This document shows, one piece after another, positions 21,127 through 31,104 of a stretch of DNA of 64,000 nt. Under the pieces are notes generated by a model that did no database searches, had not been told where the DNA came from, and saw only the letters and a program-made list of their open reading frames with translations. Positions within the stretch are counted from its first letter, which is position 1. Every line of letters starts with the position of its first letter. The position numbers and the translations under genes are program-made. This DNA is from Paramoeba atlantica (taxonomy: Eukaryota > Discosea), in NCBI GenBank assembly GCA_977017575.1, contig CDRNVI010000044.1, positions 496,001 through 560,000 on the forward strand. The letters are read 5' to 3'.

Positions 21127-21600
21127 AGACTATGATAGTAGTGTATTGTAGGGCTGATTAGTGTAGATAAAAGAAAGTAAAATCGAACCGAATCTTTTTT
21201 AGCTGTACTTTTAGTAGTGTGTTGTAGGGATATACAGTAGTGTAGTTTGAATAATATAGCGTTTTTGAATAATATACCGGAACGGATCTACCGTTCTCCG
21301 GGTTAGATAAAAGAATGCAAAATCCTCCAAAAAAAGTTGTAATATTTTTCGGGTAACCGGTACTATAAACGTAGGTTAAAATGTATTTTCTTCTGATGAT
21401 TTTTTTCTTCTCAAAAAAAACCTTTACGTGACTTTCTAAAACGTTTCATACTCATGACGTTCCAGCATCATATGTTTGGAAAAAAAAGTTGTTAAGAGGC
21501 TATTAGCAGTTATTTAGACATGTGATTTCACAACTTAGACTAGTTTCCAAACGACGTACATGTATGAAAGGCGCCTTCCTGTGTTTTAGGCGATTTACAC
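21127..21600. other. intergenic region with duplicated gene start
   Basis: About 470 bp upstream of the RRM gene. The first part, about 21181-21235, is an imperfect second copy of 21094-21155, which covers the start codon and first codons of the RRM gene. CTTTTTTAGCTGTACT is shared. The upstream copy lacks the ATG. The rest is AT-rich with nothing further recognised. Confidence 0.6.
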
Positions 21601-22344
21601 TCACTTCTTTAAAATAGGATTTCCGTCATATCGACAATTAAGCTTGGGATACGTCAGCAACTTTGCGAGCCCAACGATCTCATTAAATTGGTTCTCCTGT
21701 AGCTCAAGAAGGTCCATTTTCTGTGGTACCTCTCGAACGTCAATTGTCCCCACAAGCAGGTTGTTTCCCAGATATAACTCCTGCATGCCTTCTGGCAGAG
21801 CATGGAGTTGGATCACCCCTTGAAAATGGTTATGGTCAAGCCACAAAATTTCCATTGACGGGGGGAGACACGTGAGATCGACCTCCCCACTTAACACGTT
21901 CCGCTGGGCCCACATCACAACCAGCTCCCGGGGAAGCGCTTGCCACTCGACCTTCCCACTCAGCGCGTTCCAGTGTATCTCTATCCTTTCCAGGGTCTCC
22001 GGGAGCGCTGTCCACTCCAGTTTACCCTGCAGGTCCATCCCTCGCCAACGCAGCGCCCGCACTGCCCCCTCCGTCTCCCGGACAATCCCACTCCACTGGT
22101 CTAGCGGGGCCGGGGTAGCCTCCGTAGATAGTCCTAGCATTGTGGATTTCTCCTCACACCATGTGGCGTGGCGTCGAGTAAGCGGAGCCACCAGATGCCA
22201 CAGTAGCTCCTCTGGGGGGAGGAGCTCGCGACGGGGTCGTCCCCGGCGGTTGTGTGAGCCAGAGCTATCTTCAGTACGTATTGCATATATGAGGGGAATG
22301 GAAAGCGGTGGATGGCACGCCTGGGCCGAATCCGGATAAAACAT
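21601..22344 (-). CDS. short leucine-rich-repeat protein
   Basis: A 247-residue protein with its ATG at 22342-22344. Residues about 85-235 hold six or so LRR units of about 22-23 residues with the pattern L-x-G-x-V/I-x-x-x-x-L-P-x-x-L/M-x-x-L-x-L-x-x-N. Examples are LSGEVDLTCLPPSMEILWL and LLVGTIDVREVPQKMDLLEL. This LP-type LRR is common in kinetoplastids and some other protists. There is no signal peptide or membrane segment, so it is probably cytosolic. A similar protein is encoded at 53.8-54.6 kb. The role is unknown; LRRs of this size normally bind proteins. Confidence 0.8.
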   Translation of the reverse strand: MFYPDSAQACHPPLSIPLIYAIRTEDSSGSHNRRGRPRRELLPPEELLWHLVAPLTRRHATWCEEKSTMLGLSTEATPAPLDQWSGIVRETEGAVRALRWRGMDLQGKLEWTALPETLERIEIHWNALSGKVEWQALPRELVVMWAQRNVLSGEVDLTCLPPSMEILWLDHNHFQGVIQLHALPEGMQELYLGNNLLVGTIDVREVPQKMDLLELQENQFNEIVGLAKLLTYPKLNCRYDGNPILKK

Positions 22345-22580
22345 GGGGAGGGAAGGTAAAGAGTGGGAGAAGATGACGTAAAGAATATGACGAAAGAAAT
22401 TTCTCCATTGAAAAAGAAGAGAAGTAGCGTGTTAACAGCACTTTAAAAAACTGTATAGCAGTCCAATAGAAGTAGTATTGCGCAGGGAGATGAGACTTTT
22501 AATTTATGCTAGTTAGTTGTACGGAGTAGAATAATGTTGTGTTGGCCATGTGCATCGGATTGAAGTGGTGCTCAGACATT

Positions 22581-23552
22581 TCACTGGTACTGGAGACATT
22601 CCTCCTCTGGTTTTACGTCCGGGGGAATGTATGGGAACAGCCGCACGTCAAACCCAGTGCTGGTAGACATGCCGTCTAGGGACTCAAGCGCCCGAGCTGC
22701 GTCATGATGAGAACAGAATTTCGCGATCCAGACATCTTGAACTTCTGTATGTTTAGGATCCTGCACGAGCTCCGAGCACATAGACGATAGACCTCCGGAA
22801 AGTTTGAGCAAATTTTCAATGTCTTCAGCTTTAGCCTTGCAGCGAACTTGTAGACAATACGTGACAAGAAGTTCCCTTCCTCCGTGCTCGACTCGTAATG
22901 CAGATACTTTTCTGCGAGCAGACTTCACAGTTCCTCGAGATAATTCGGAAGTATGAGGCTTGCTGTGCGATGTACCAGTCCAGCATTTGGTTGCTTCATT
23001 TTCGGCATCCGGAAATCCAGCCCGAGGCTCCGCATTGTGAGATGCCAAGGAGTTTAGCGCGTGAAAGCGATGTTGAAAGTGTTTTTGAATAGTATGAAAT
23101 TTTTCAATCACTCTTTTTTGCTCGACTGCGAATGATTGCATTTCCTGTTGGGTTTGTCGGATAATCGATTGAAGCGTGCGAATCGTGTCGCTTCGTGAAT
23201 CGCGATTCACATCAGTACCCCACTGCGACTTCAAATCTTCAATATTCTTCTGTAATCCGCTTACGTCATGCCGAAGTTGGACCAGTTCTTTATCTGAAAA
23301 AACAACCTCTTTCGATGATGCATCTCTTTCACAATGCACTTTTGCAGACACAGGCGAATGTTCAATCCGGGGTTTGGAATCGCAGGACTTCACTCGCATT
23401 GAATTTAGTGTTCTAACTCGATCGTTTCTAGAGTATTTCCTAAATGAATAGGTGTACAAACCAAGGTGAAGGCTTGAAGTGTAACGGGTAGATGCTGCAC
23501 AACTACGAATGGGCTGTGCTCCAGCCGGACTCATAGCGCAAATTTGTATCAT
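22581..23552 (-). CDS. coiled-coil protein with weak RRM-like C-terminus, probably mitochondrial
   Basis: A 323-residue protein read from the ATG at 23550-23552. A second ATG six codons on (MSPAGAQPIRSCAASTRYTS) gives a basic, Ser-rich N-terminus that looks like a mitochondrial presequence. Residues about 85-170 form a coiled coil (LVQLRHDVSGLQKNIEDLKS and onward). The last 100 residues have an alpha-beta pattern with VWIAKFCSHHDAARALESLD, which recalls the second half of an RRM (the insertion-tolerant 'F-x-x-x-x-x-A-x-x-A-L' helix). I do not recognise the family. Confidence 0.6.
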   Translation of the reverse strand: MIQICAMSPAGAQPIRSCAASTRYTSSLHLGLYTYSFRKYSRNDRVRTLNSMRVKSCDSKPRIEHSPVSAKVHCERDASSKEVVFSDKELVQLRHDVSGLQKNIEDLKSQWGTDVNRDSRSDTIRTLQSIIRQTQQEMQSFAVEQKRVIEKFHTIQKHFQHRFHALNSLASHNAEPRAGFPDAENEATKCWTGTSHSKPHTSELSRGTVKSARRKVSALRVEHGGRELLVTYCLQVRCKAKAEDIENLLKLSGGLSSMCSELVQDPKHTEVQDVWIAKFCSHHDAARALESLDGMSTSTGFDVRLFPYIPPDVKPEEECLQYQ

Positions 23553-23723
23553 GTCGAGGAGTAAAATTATTTTTTGTCGAACCAAAAGTAGAGTAGTATG
23601 ACAGTGTCAAAATGATTCATAGATAAACTAGAGATTAGATGAGTTGAGGACGATCTTTATTTTTTTATTTTTGAAAAACACATGATTTTCAGATGATCCG
23701 GTATCATTATTTTTGAATAAAAA

Positions 23724-24023
23724 TCATTGCTTACGCTTTTTTCGAAGTCTTTTAATGTCCCTGACAATGTGTCGCATCCGCTTGGTTTTGGAATTAATCT
23801 TATAGGGCATTTCATGAAGTCGTAGTTCCTCTTCCACTTCTGCTTTTGTTCCAGTTTTTTTTAACGATGATGCCGGCGTTTTTTCCGAACGCTGAGCTCG
23901 GCGTTCTAATTTATTGCGCTTGAATCCACGCAATCCTTTGGGAGGCTTATTTTTTCGTTTTTTAGCTCCTTGGCGTGTCTGAACTGCCACTGCTTTAGAA
24001 CCTCGGCCAAGCGCTCGACCCAT
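23724..24023 (-). CDS. small very basic protein, likely nucleolar
   Basis: A 99-residue protein from the ATG at 24021-24023 (MGRALGRGSKAVAVQTRQGA). Over a third of its residues are Lys or Arg, with a C-terminal run MRHIVRDIKRLRKKRKQ. It has no hydrophobic segment. Such composition is typical of nucleolar ribosome-biogenesis factors; the exact family is not recognised. A longer frame reaches 24158 but would add an unlikely hydrophobic head, and a pyrimidine-rich leader (TTTCATTTCTAAATTTCATT) lies directly before the chosen ATG. Confidence 0.6.
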   Translation of the reverse strand: MGRALGRGSKAVAVQTRQGAKKRKNKPPKGLRGFKRNKLERRAQRSEKTPASSLKKTGTKAEVEEELRLHEMPYKINSKTKRMRHIVRDIKRLRKKRKQ

Positions 24024-24315
24024 CAAATATAGAATGAAATTTAGAAATGAAACAATGTTTTTGACACAAGATATTAATGGCACTAGTATATGAACACAAT
24101 TAATTAATGATGCGAGAAAAGCTGCGTTTCCGACACTTGTAGAGGTATATTTTCTCAAAATTACGGATATATTAGTTTTTTAAATAATCTGCCCAAAGCA
24201 AAAAAACAAATTATTAATGTACGTCATTGCATATTTCCGGGATACACAAAAAAAGCTATGCGTTACGTCTTGGCTCCGTTATAAGATAGCACGTGTAATC
24301 AATCTTGGGATACGA

Positions 24316-25602
24316 TTAAGGCTTGTCATTCGATGGAACACCTTTCACTTCTTCCGTTCTACACACGTCTTGTTCCAGTGCATCCAACACCTTGGCTAGA
24401 TTTTCAACAACGGCCAGTGCCTGCTCCGCTTGTTCGCAATCCGTGCTAGGCTCATCCATTATAAGGCTTTGTTGCTGCTGGTCCAATATAGCGCTAAGTC
24501 TGCGATCCAATATCATTTGAGAAAGTTTTGCCTCCACTTCTGAAACGGGAAGCTGTACGAGTGAGGCCATGTATGAAAGCTGAACGACAGAGTAGGGTTT
24601 CGCTATTTTAGTCAAGTGCAGCTCTAGCAGACTATCGTACTGGTCTTTGACAAAACTGTTTACGATAGGATCGATCTTCAATATTTCACTATATCGCTCC
24701 AAGCAAAGCTTGAACCCTAGCGTGTCGTGGGCTTTATAAGTCTCTGACAACTCCTTTACCGCTTGAATAATCTGAGTGTCATATTTCTGTACATTTTTTG
24801 ATTGTAGAACAGATACTAATTCACGCCCTTCATCCGTGAATCCTTTGCAAAGGAGCATGTAGGTTAGAGCACGGAGTGCTTTTAGACGGTGCTCTGCGCC
24901 ACCGGTGTGAAACCCTTCAAACGCTTCGTATAGATAGGAGTACGCCGAGTTGGGGTCCTTCTCTTGCATATGCAAAACTCCTGACTGCAAGTCTAGTTCT
25001 GCCTGAAGCAACGGGGGGCAGTAAATACTATTTGCGTGAGTACGGGCAGTTACTAGAGTCCCTTTGGATTTTGAGAAATTTTGTATAAAGTAGTATACCC
25101 TTGACATCAGGAGGTATACTTCCACAAGTACAGGTTTGTCATCGAGTTTTCGTATTTCACGGAGTAGTACAAGAAGAACACTAAGAGATAAACGGTATTC
25201 TGCATTTTCGAAATAAAGCGAAGCTAGTCGTATTTGAAGCTGATACCGAAGAAAGGATAGTTTCTGCTCTCGCGACCAGCTTATAAGTTTCTTGCATATC
25301 TCTTGTTGTTCGGAAAGACTCATGCCAGACAACGATGCATAGTCAAAAAGTTTGCGCAGAATCTTTCCAGCTTTAGATTTTGGTACACGCGAAAACACAC
25401 TTTGAGTGGCATGAAACAGCATTTGCATATTTGAAACAAGTTTTTTCTCTGCATATAATTCTCCCAATTGATAGATCGCATTTTCAACGATACGAATTCT
25501 CCTTGGATCGCCTTCTGCTTCGACAGGAGTTGCCATTTGTTGAAAGCATGCTTCTTCTGTCTCGCGGGTCGAAGGTGATGGGACAATACTGGAGACTTCC
25601 AT
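24316..25602 (-). CDS. RPN6: 26S proteasome regulatory subunit Rpn6 (PSMD11)
   Basis: A 428-residue lid subunit that clamps the regulatory particle to the 20S core. Diagnostic blocks are ENAIYQLGELYAEKKL near residue 40, VPKSKAGKILRKLFDY, SREQKLSFLRYQLQIRLASL, FSKSKGTLVTARTHANSIYC, and the TPR-like pair QAELDLQSGVLHMQEKDPNS followed by AYSYLYEAFEGF, which is characteristic of Rpn6. A C-terminal PCI/winged-helix domain (residues about 310-400) ends with VEAKLSQMILDRRLSAILDQ. The length fits the family (about 420-435). The ATG is at 25600-25602. Confidence 0.95.
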   Translation of the reverse strand: MEVSSIVPSPSTRETEEACFQQMATPVEAEGDPRRIRIVENAIYQLGELYAEKKLVSNMQMLFHATQSVFSRVPKSKAGKILRKLFDYASLSGMSLSEQQEICKKLISWSREQKLSFLRYQLQIRLASLYFENAEYRLSLSVLLVLLREIRKLDDKPVLVEVYLLMSRVYYFIQNFSKSKGTLVTARTHANSIYCPPLLQAELDLQSGVLHMQEKDPNSAYSYLYEAFEGFHTGGAEHRLKALRALTYMLLCKGFTDEGRELVSVLQSKNVQKYDTQIIQAVKELSETYKAHDTLGFKLCLERYSEILKIDPIVNSFVKDQYDSLLELHLTKIAKPYSVVQLSYMASLVQLPVSEVEAKLSQMILDRRLSAILDQQQQSLIMDEPSTDCEQAEQALAVVENLAKVLDALEQDVCRTEEVKGVPSNDKP

Positions 25603-25872
25603 AAATTAAAAATGTCAAAGTGCAAAAGTCAGATATGAGAATTGATAAACAAGAAATTTAGGCCATAATAATATAGCTTAGTATATTACACTAGGATTGT
25701 ACTGTTCGCTTTAATGATATTTTGGTTATACACCTGATGTGTACATAAAAGCTTCATGATAAAAACAGTCCGTTAATTGCCTGAAGGGAAGCACTATAAA
25801 GATGACGTTCTAAAATCGTACTGCATTATTGCTAATACATTGTGTACAGTAGTGTGTTCTTTGTTCGGTAAA

Positions 25873-28800
25873 TTAGGATAGAATTTGTCTTTCCATATCG
25901 TGATAAATTTGATGCATTAAAAATTGCCGATAATCGGCAGGAACAGAGTCAAGTGCGTTTTGTATTTCGGCAGAGATGTGCTTCCGTGCATTTACCATGC
26001 AGGGCAGATCCCGGTTACCGAATGTATCCAGTGGATCGTAATATTGTTTTTCTAAATGCCTCCAAAAAATATTGATACCAACACATGGTGTCAGCGCAAG
26101 AACATTGTGAAACCAGAGCGATGGAATGAACAATATATCCCCAGGTTCAAGAATAACTTCGTATCCCCTCGAAGAGGAATCCGCGAAGCGTGGGAAACGT
26201 TGAAGATCAGGATTGTCAATATCTAATACTGTAGAGACACTATCCTTCATGTACAGATTGGTGTACTGATCCGGAGGATAAAGAACTACACGTTTTGTCC
26301 CTACAATTTGACACAGAATGTTGTCCATAATGTCGTAATGCGTCCAAAGCTGAACACCCGAGGTGCTCATGCGTAAGCAACTCTGCGAGTATCGTTCCCC
26401 TAGAACAGTGGAGCGAAAACCGTGTGGTACAGAAAAATCTTCTGCAAGTTCAGGAAAATTTAACCAAAAATCTGTCGTTGAACGTCGTCGTGCTAACGAG
26501 CGGAAGTATATTTTTTCTGTCGCAGAAAAGCATTCGTTGACCAGCATTGGAAAGGGCACCGTCTTATAATCAAAGTTGCGATCAACAAAATTCAATTTTG
26601 CATCTTCATAGACGGGGCGCATTACATGAACCGAAACGTGCGTATCTTGCTCGCGGGTGGATAAATATGTGGGATCGCACCACTTGTGAATACAGTCACC
26701 CATGTTTTGATTGCGAAAAACTACTGGAAAACGAGTCGCGTACAAATTGTTTATCCAAAATTCATCTGAAACAGGATTTCTGACTTCTCTCAAACTACGC
26801 GGAGAGATTAGCTTTGTATTGTACCGTAGTCCAGATATTCCATTCACGAACTTCAACAATCTAAGTGTTGAATAGACTGACCCAAAACTAAAGCACTGCA
26901 AACCACCTCCAATAATACACAAACTGGACAGTGTGGGTATCCAAACTGTTTGATGTCCACAGGCAAAATCAACAGAGCGTTGCTCGTCACCTTGAGTAAG
27001 GCAAAGAGATTTTTCGTCAAGAAACAGAACATTACTGTTGCGATTAGTATACGTGCGAGAAGCCGTTGAACCACCGATAAAAGTAATCATATACGAAACA
27101 CTTGTCAAAGTATGCGAAAATAGTGGAGGTGGTCTCGGGGTTGTCTCAAGCTTCGACCACACCCAATGGAAAAGATCAAGAGCAAAAATTTCGTCACTGA
27201 TTATATGGTTTTCTGTTATCCCTCCGCTGATCACAACTCGATTGCTTTCGGGAGAGAAACACATCCCAAAGCTATGACGAGGAGAAGGACTTTGAGAATT
27301 GCACGCAACGGGAAGCCACTGTCGCTTTCTACTGCAGAACAACCATGTATCGTTCAGCAGTTGCTGATTGTGGCCGATACCACCAAACAGCAAAACGCTG
27401 TCATGCCATACATCAGAATCGTTGTGCCATGGACAGAAGCAGGTAGGAATAGAACACATGCGATGGCGATAGCGGGCACAAGGGGAGTCCAAGGAGTTAA
27501 TAAGTTTTGTCCATGAATAGGTACGAGCGTTCAACAGTAGTGTATCGCCTAATGGGTCTTGTGGTGACTTCCTTCCACCAAATAGAAGTATTTCTGGATC
27601 GTAGGTTTCTGTGTCCGTCAAACTTAGTTCATCAACAGCGAGGCATTTAATGCTTGCCATTGCGTGATACATACGGGGTTCGGGTGCTTGTGTTTCGTGA
27701 AATTCTTTGCACATTTCGCTACCCTTTGCAACGTCAATAATAACCAGATTGTTGCAGCGGCGCCCTTTGGAGTACCCACCAAATAGAATAACCTTGGTGG
27801 CTTCTAGTGGATGAGCTAATGCAGCTTGACCATATCCGTCGCACCTCGTTAGACAAGAAATCTTGCTAAGTGTCAAATTTCTCGAAGAGCTTGGATACTC
27901 AGGAATACGTAGTGAGTTGTCCTTTGCCTCAAAAAAGAAAGGCACACGTATAGGATGAGATGTTCCAGAAAACGTAAAACAATAATGGCGACAAGTTTCC
28001 ACCCAGTCTTCTATCTCATCGAAGGGTTCTAATGAAGAGATACGCTGAAACTCTTCCGGTACTAAATTAAGCAGATCGTCTGCAATGTCACTGAAAGAAA
28101 CAGATTTTGTCCAGCTCCAACCTGCATCATACATTCTCTTCTCTTGATTATCAATTGTTCCCCATGTTTGAATACCAAGCAATGGTGAAGCGCGATCTTT
28201 AAGAGTTTTCCTCATTCTCAGACCGAATATGTCGTAGGGCTCTATTTGATCAAAAATAACCGAAAAGTGAGAATTTATGTCTGTGTTTTCTGACACATTG
28301 ACTGCTCCCCTCCACACGTTGAACAGCTCTCCCAAAAGTCGTTCGCTGGAGTTGCTATCTAGATACTGTAGGACACACTCAGCCACGTATAAGGTTCGGT
28401 GACAAGGATTGAAACCCGACTGTGTAAGTTTTAAAATAGTTTCTTGCGTATTTCTCAAATCGCATCCCACGCTTATTCTGTTGGTTTCTTGTATTCTTCG
28501 AACAAAGTCGTTGTCTTGCGGGACGGTTTCGTTTATCGGGATTCTTCCTGAAAAATCATTTCCAGCATTTCTCAGAAGATTTTCCTTTCTCGAAAGCAGC
28601 TCTGGAAAGTCTAAATCATAAAAGGTAATCTGTTGACCTGCAGAGCGAGACACATTGTATGGTGTTGTGTCATACGCACAACCAAGACTAACCACTTGAA
28701 GATGACTATCCGGAAAAATATCTAAAAACCATTGGATAATTTTACGGATTGCCAGCACACGTAAATAATATCCGCGGTTTATCAAAGGAGCACGTCGAAT

Positions 28801-28950
28801 GAGTTTTTTGGAGAAAAAGCGCAAATAATCGTCCGAAAAATATCCCATCTTGTTAGCAGAGCGCTTTGAAAGTACCGCATCGTCATTCGTCCGCTGAACG
28901 TGGTCGCTTAATACGCTTGCGTGAGAATAGTTTTTACTATTCTGCGTCAT
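25873..28950 (-). CDS. TYW4: TYW4: wybutosine methyltransferase with Kelch and JmjC domains
   Basis: A 1,025-residue three-domain protein. Residues about 30-320 are a leucine-carboxyl-methyltransferase-like domain (GYYLRVLAIRKIIQWFLDIF, then QVVSLGCAYDTTPYN). Residues about 360-700 are Kelch repeats (KVILFGGYSKGRRCNNLVII, then DSVLLFGGIGHNQQLLNDTW). Residues about 730-1010 are a JmjC/cupin domain with the metal ligands H-x-D in LWTHYDIMDN and a distal His in LFIPSLWFHNVLAL. TYW4 methylates and methoxycarbonylates the wybutosine side chain at tRNA-Phe position 37. In some eukaryotes the JmjC hydroxylase (TYW5) is fused at the C-terminus, as here, so one chain could make hydroxywybutosine. The ATG is at 28948-28950. 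Confidence 0.9.
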   Translation of the reverse strand: MTQNSKNYSHASVLSDHVQRTNDDAVLSKRSANKMGYFSDDYLRFFSKKLIRRAPLINRGYYLRVLAIRKIIQWFLDIFPDSHLQVVSLGCAYDTTPYNVSRSAGQQITFYDLDFPELLSRKENLLRNAGNDFSGRIPINETVPQDNDFVRRIQETNRISVGCDLRNTQETILKLTQSGFNPCHRTLYVAECVLQYLDSNSSERLLGELFNVWRGAVNVSENTDINSHFSVIFDQIEPYDIFGLRMRKTLKDRASPLLGIQTWGTIDNQEKRMYDAGWSWTKSVSFSDIADDLLNLVPEEFQRISSLEPFDEIEDWVETCRHYCFTFSGTSHPIRVPFFFEAKDNSLRIPEYPSSSRNLTLSKISCLTRCDGYGQAALAHPLEATKVILFGGYSKGRRCNNLVIIDVAKGSEMCKEFHETQAPEPRMYHAMASIKCLAVDELSLTDTETYDPEILLFGGRKSPQDPLGDTLLLNARTYSWTKLINSLDSPCARYRHRMCSIPTCFCPWHNDSDVWHDSVLLFGGIGHNQQLLNDTWLFCSRKRQWLPVACNSQSPSPRHSFGMCFSPESNRVVISGGITENHIISDEIFALDLFHWVWSKLETTPRPPPLFSHTLTSVSYMITFIGGSTASRTYTNRNSNVLFLDEKSLCLTQGDEQRSVDFACGHQTVWIPTLSSLCIIGGGLQCFSFGSVYSTLRLLKFVNGISGLRYNTKLISPRSLREVRNPVSDEFWINNLYATRFPVVFRNQNMGDCIHKWCDPTYLSTREQDTHVSVHVMRPVYEDAKLNFVDRNFDYKTVPFPMLVNECFSATEKIYFRSLARRRSTTDFWLNFPELAEDFSVPHGFRSTVLGERYSQSCLRMSTSGVQLWTHYDIMDNILCQIVGTKRVVLYPPDQYTNLYMKDSVSTVLDIDNPDLQRFPRFADSSSRGYEVILEPGDILFIPSLWFHNVLALTPCVGINIFWRHLEKQYYDPLDTFGNRDLPCMVNARKHISAEIQNALDSVPADYRQFLMHQIYHDMERQILS

Positions 28951-29151
28951 ATAAAAGAATTCTTCTAAGTTGCATATTGAGTTTCGTTGACACCATTTCG
29001 TAAGATGTTGTAATATACTGAAATATACACACTGATATTAATTACTGAAACAGAATGTAACAGAAGAGTGACCAATAGTAGATGTGGGACAGATGGTTCA
29101 ATGAAATCTCCGATTCGAGCGCCCATTTTCTATAGGATGTTTCTAGAAAGT

Positions 29152-30747
29152 TTACGCACGCATCCTTGCAAGTTGCTTGTAACGCGCAATACAAGAAGCA
29201 CGCGATTTTCCGTTAACTTTTGAGGCAATAAGATCCCATTTATCCTTTCCAGTATAATCCTTGAGACTGCGTAGCGCATCCTCAAATTGCTTTTGATGCA
29301 ATGAAGTCCAAGTGTCGGCAGATTCCGACACTACGTCTGGCTTTGATGTCGAGCGCAGATCCGTACTTTGAGCCGTCTCCACTGCAGCCTTAAAGGAGCC
29401 CCAACTATGTTCAATTTCTGTTACTTTCTCTCGGACTTCCTTCGACGTTCGATTCTTTCCAACATATGCTGCCATTTGTTCCCACCTGTCAATGGTCCCC
29501 CTCGGGTATTTTGCAACTGCTTTCTGAAGTGTTAAGAGTTCCGACTCTGACCAGGGTGTCGAAACTTGGCCATTCAGGTCACGGTCTCCATTTTTATGGC
29601 TTGATAATTGTGAAAACGTTTCTTGTAAAACGTCTCGTATCTGACTTCTGGCATCACCATGCTTTGGGTCGTTTTGGATACCTTGCACCTGAGACAAAAG
29701 TTTTTCGAGATTTAGTGTACTTTTTGAAAGTAAATCGAAATTCTTGCGCGGTATCGTTCGCGGACTAGCAATCGTAGATTCACTTATTAGATTCATTCCT
29801 TTGGTTATTTCAAGGATATGAGCAACCATTCTGGTTCGGTTCTCCCTATCAGCCTTCTCTTGGGCTGCGCGCTTTTCTTGGACAGTTTTTCGTTCAATTT
29901 CCGCATTTTCCATCGCTTCTCGCAGTTTTTCCTGCTCAAGTTTTCTCAATTCGCTACGTTCTTTTGCCTCCATTTCACGCTTTTCCTTGTGGCGCTGCGC
30001 TCTTGAGCGTACACGAGGATCCAATTTAAAAGCCTTTTCCACAATAGACGAGACACGTTTAAGTTCTTGTCTCCGTAACTTCTCATGTTGGCGATCGTTC
30101 TCACGTTGCACTCGTCGTCTCGTTTCTCTATCTTCCTCGTCTCCCTCGAATTCGACGGGATCAACCACATGAGAAAAATCACGCCACGATCGAAACGAAA
30201 ACCAAAAATCGTAAAAGTCATCGACCTCGTCGTCCGATGTCGTTGCACCCCCAAGGAGAGGAGGAGATTTGACACACCAATACGCATTTCTCTGAAACAC
30301 AGGCCCAAAATCATCGAAAAACTGTTCGGAAGTCTCGTAGCATTTAGCCGTTGGAAATGAATCGTCGAACTCCATAATCGAATCAAACGCACGGCGTGAG
30401 TTGGGTTGACTGATAAAATCATACGCCTTCTTTATTTTTTTAAAGGCCTCGTCTTCTCGTGTTGTGTCTTTATCTGGATGAGTTTCAAGACATTTGCGAT
30501 GATAGGCGGCTTTCAGTTCCTTCTGTGAGACATTTCGATCCACGCTGAGGATGGAATACCAATCGGTCGTCTTATGCTCCTTAGTTAATGATGTGTAGCT
30601 TTTCGGAGGTTGATGTCGACAGGATAACTTGTGAATGATAGCGTGGGAGTTGCCCCCTAAAGCGAGTTTGGGGGATGGTTCATACGACTCTTGAGGCGAC
30701 ACACTCGGAAAGGGGGAGATATCCTCAAATTCTTCGATGTCGTCCAT
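29152..30747 (-). CDS. ZUO1: zuotin/DNAJC2 ribosome-associated J-protein
   Basis: A 531-residue protein from the ATG at 30745-30747 (MDDIEEFEDI); an upstream GTG start is rejected. The J domain (about residues 60-130) has WYSILSVDRNVSQKELKAAY and the HPD triad in ETHPDKDTTRE. It is followed by the zuotin region (DDFGPVFQRNAYW, then VDDFYDFWFSFRSWRDF) and a long charged helix of about 110 residues, the ribosome-binding middle. Two SANT/Myb domains follow (WSESELLTLQKAVAKYPRGT and WTSLHQKQFEDALRSLKDYT). Partner Hsp70s act on nascent chains at the exit tunnel. The SANT pair is as in DNAJC2/MPP11 of animals, plants and protists, and absent from yeast Zuo1. Confidence 0.95.
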   Translation of the reverse strand: MDDIEEFEDISPFPSVSPQESYEPSPKLALGGNSHAIIHKLSCRHQPPKSYTSLTKEHKTTDWYSILSVDRNVSQKELKAAYHRKCLETHPDKDTTREDEAFKKIKKAYDFISQPNSRRAFDSIMEFDDSFPTAKCYETSEQFFDDFGPVFQRNAYWCVKSPPLLGGATTSDDEVDDFYDFWFSFRSWRDFSHVVDPVEFEGDEEDRETRRRVQRENDRQHEKLRRQELKRVSSIVEKAFKLDPRVRSRAQRHKEKREMEAKERSELRKLEQEKLREAMENAEIERKTVQEKRAAQEKADRENRTRMVAHILEITKGMNLISESTIASPRTIPRKNFDLLSKSTLNLEKLLSQVQGIQNDPKHGDARSQIRDVLQETFSQLSSHKNGDRDLNGQVSTPWSESELLTLQKAVAKYPRGTIDRWEQMAAYVGKNRTSKEVREKVTEIEHSWGSFKAAVETAQSTDLRSTSKPDVVSESADTWTSLHQKQFEDALRSLKDYTGKDKWDLIASKVNGKSRASCIARYKQLARMRA

Positions 30748-31104
30748 TGAAAATAATAGAAAATTAAGGTGCACCACAAATGATGATGAATGATAGAAAC
30801 ACCGAACCCTCTAGATATTGTAGAATAATCTTAAAAAGTTACTTATCACACTACAAGAGTACACCTTAAACTACGAAAGGGCACCTTAAAAGACAGGCAA
30901 GAAAACTTCTACGTAGGTAAAAAGTGAAGCAAGAATTAGCAAGATGGGCCCGATTTCAACTCACACCTCACTCCAGATTATCTGGAGTATCCCCCTCTCT
31001 GAGATAAAGGAAAATCAGGAAAAAATAAAACAAGGGAAGAGGTTTGTAGAAAAATCACTGAATCACCGGGGAAACAACAGAGCAAATATCTTCTGTAGTA
31101 AAAA
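30748..31104. other. intergenic region with a 19-bp palindrome
   Basis: About 360 bp between zuotin and the next gene's stop. A near-perfect palindrome ACTCCAGATTATCTGGAGT lies at 30970-30988 (nine-base arms around one T). A short plus-strand open frame across the region has no domain. Nothing else is seen. Confidence 0.5.
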
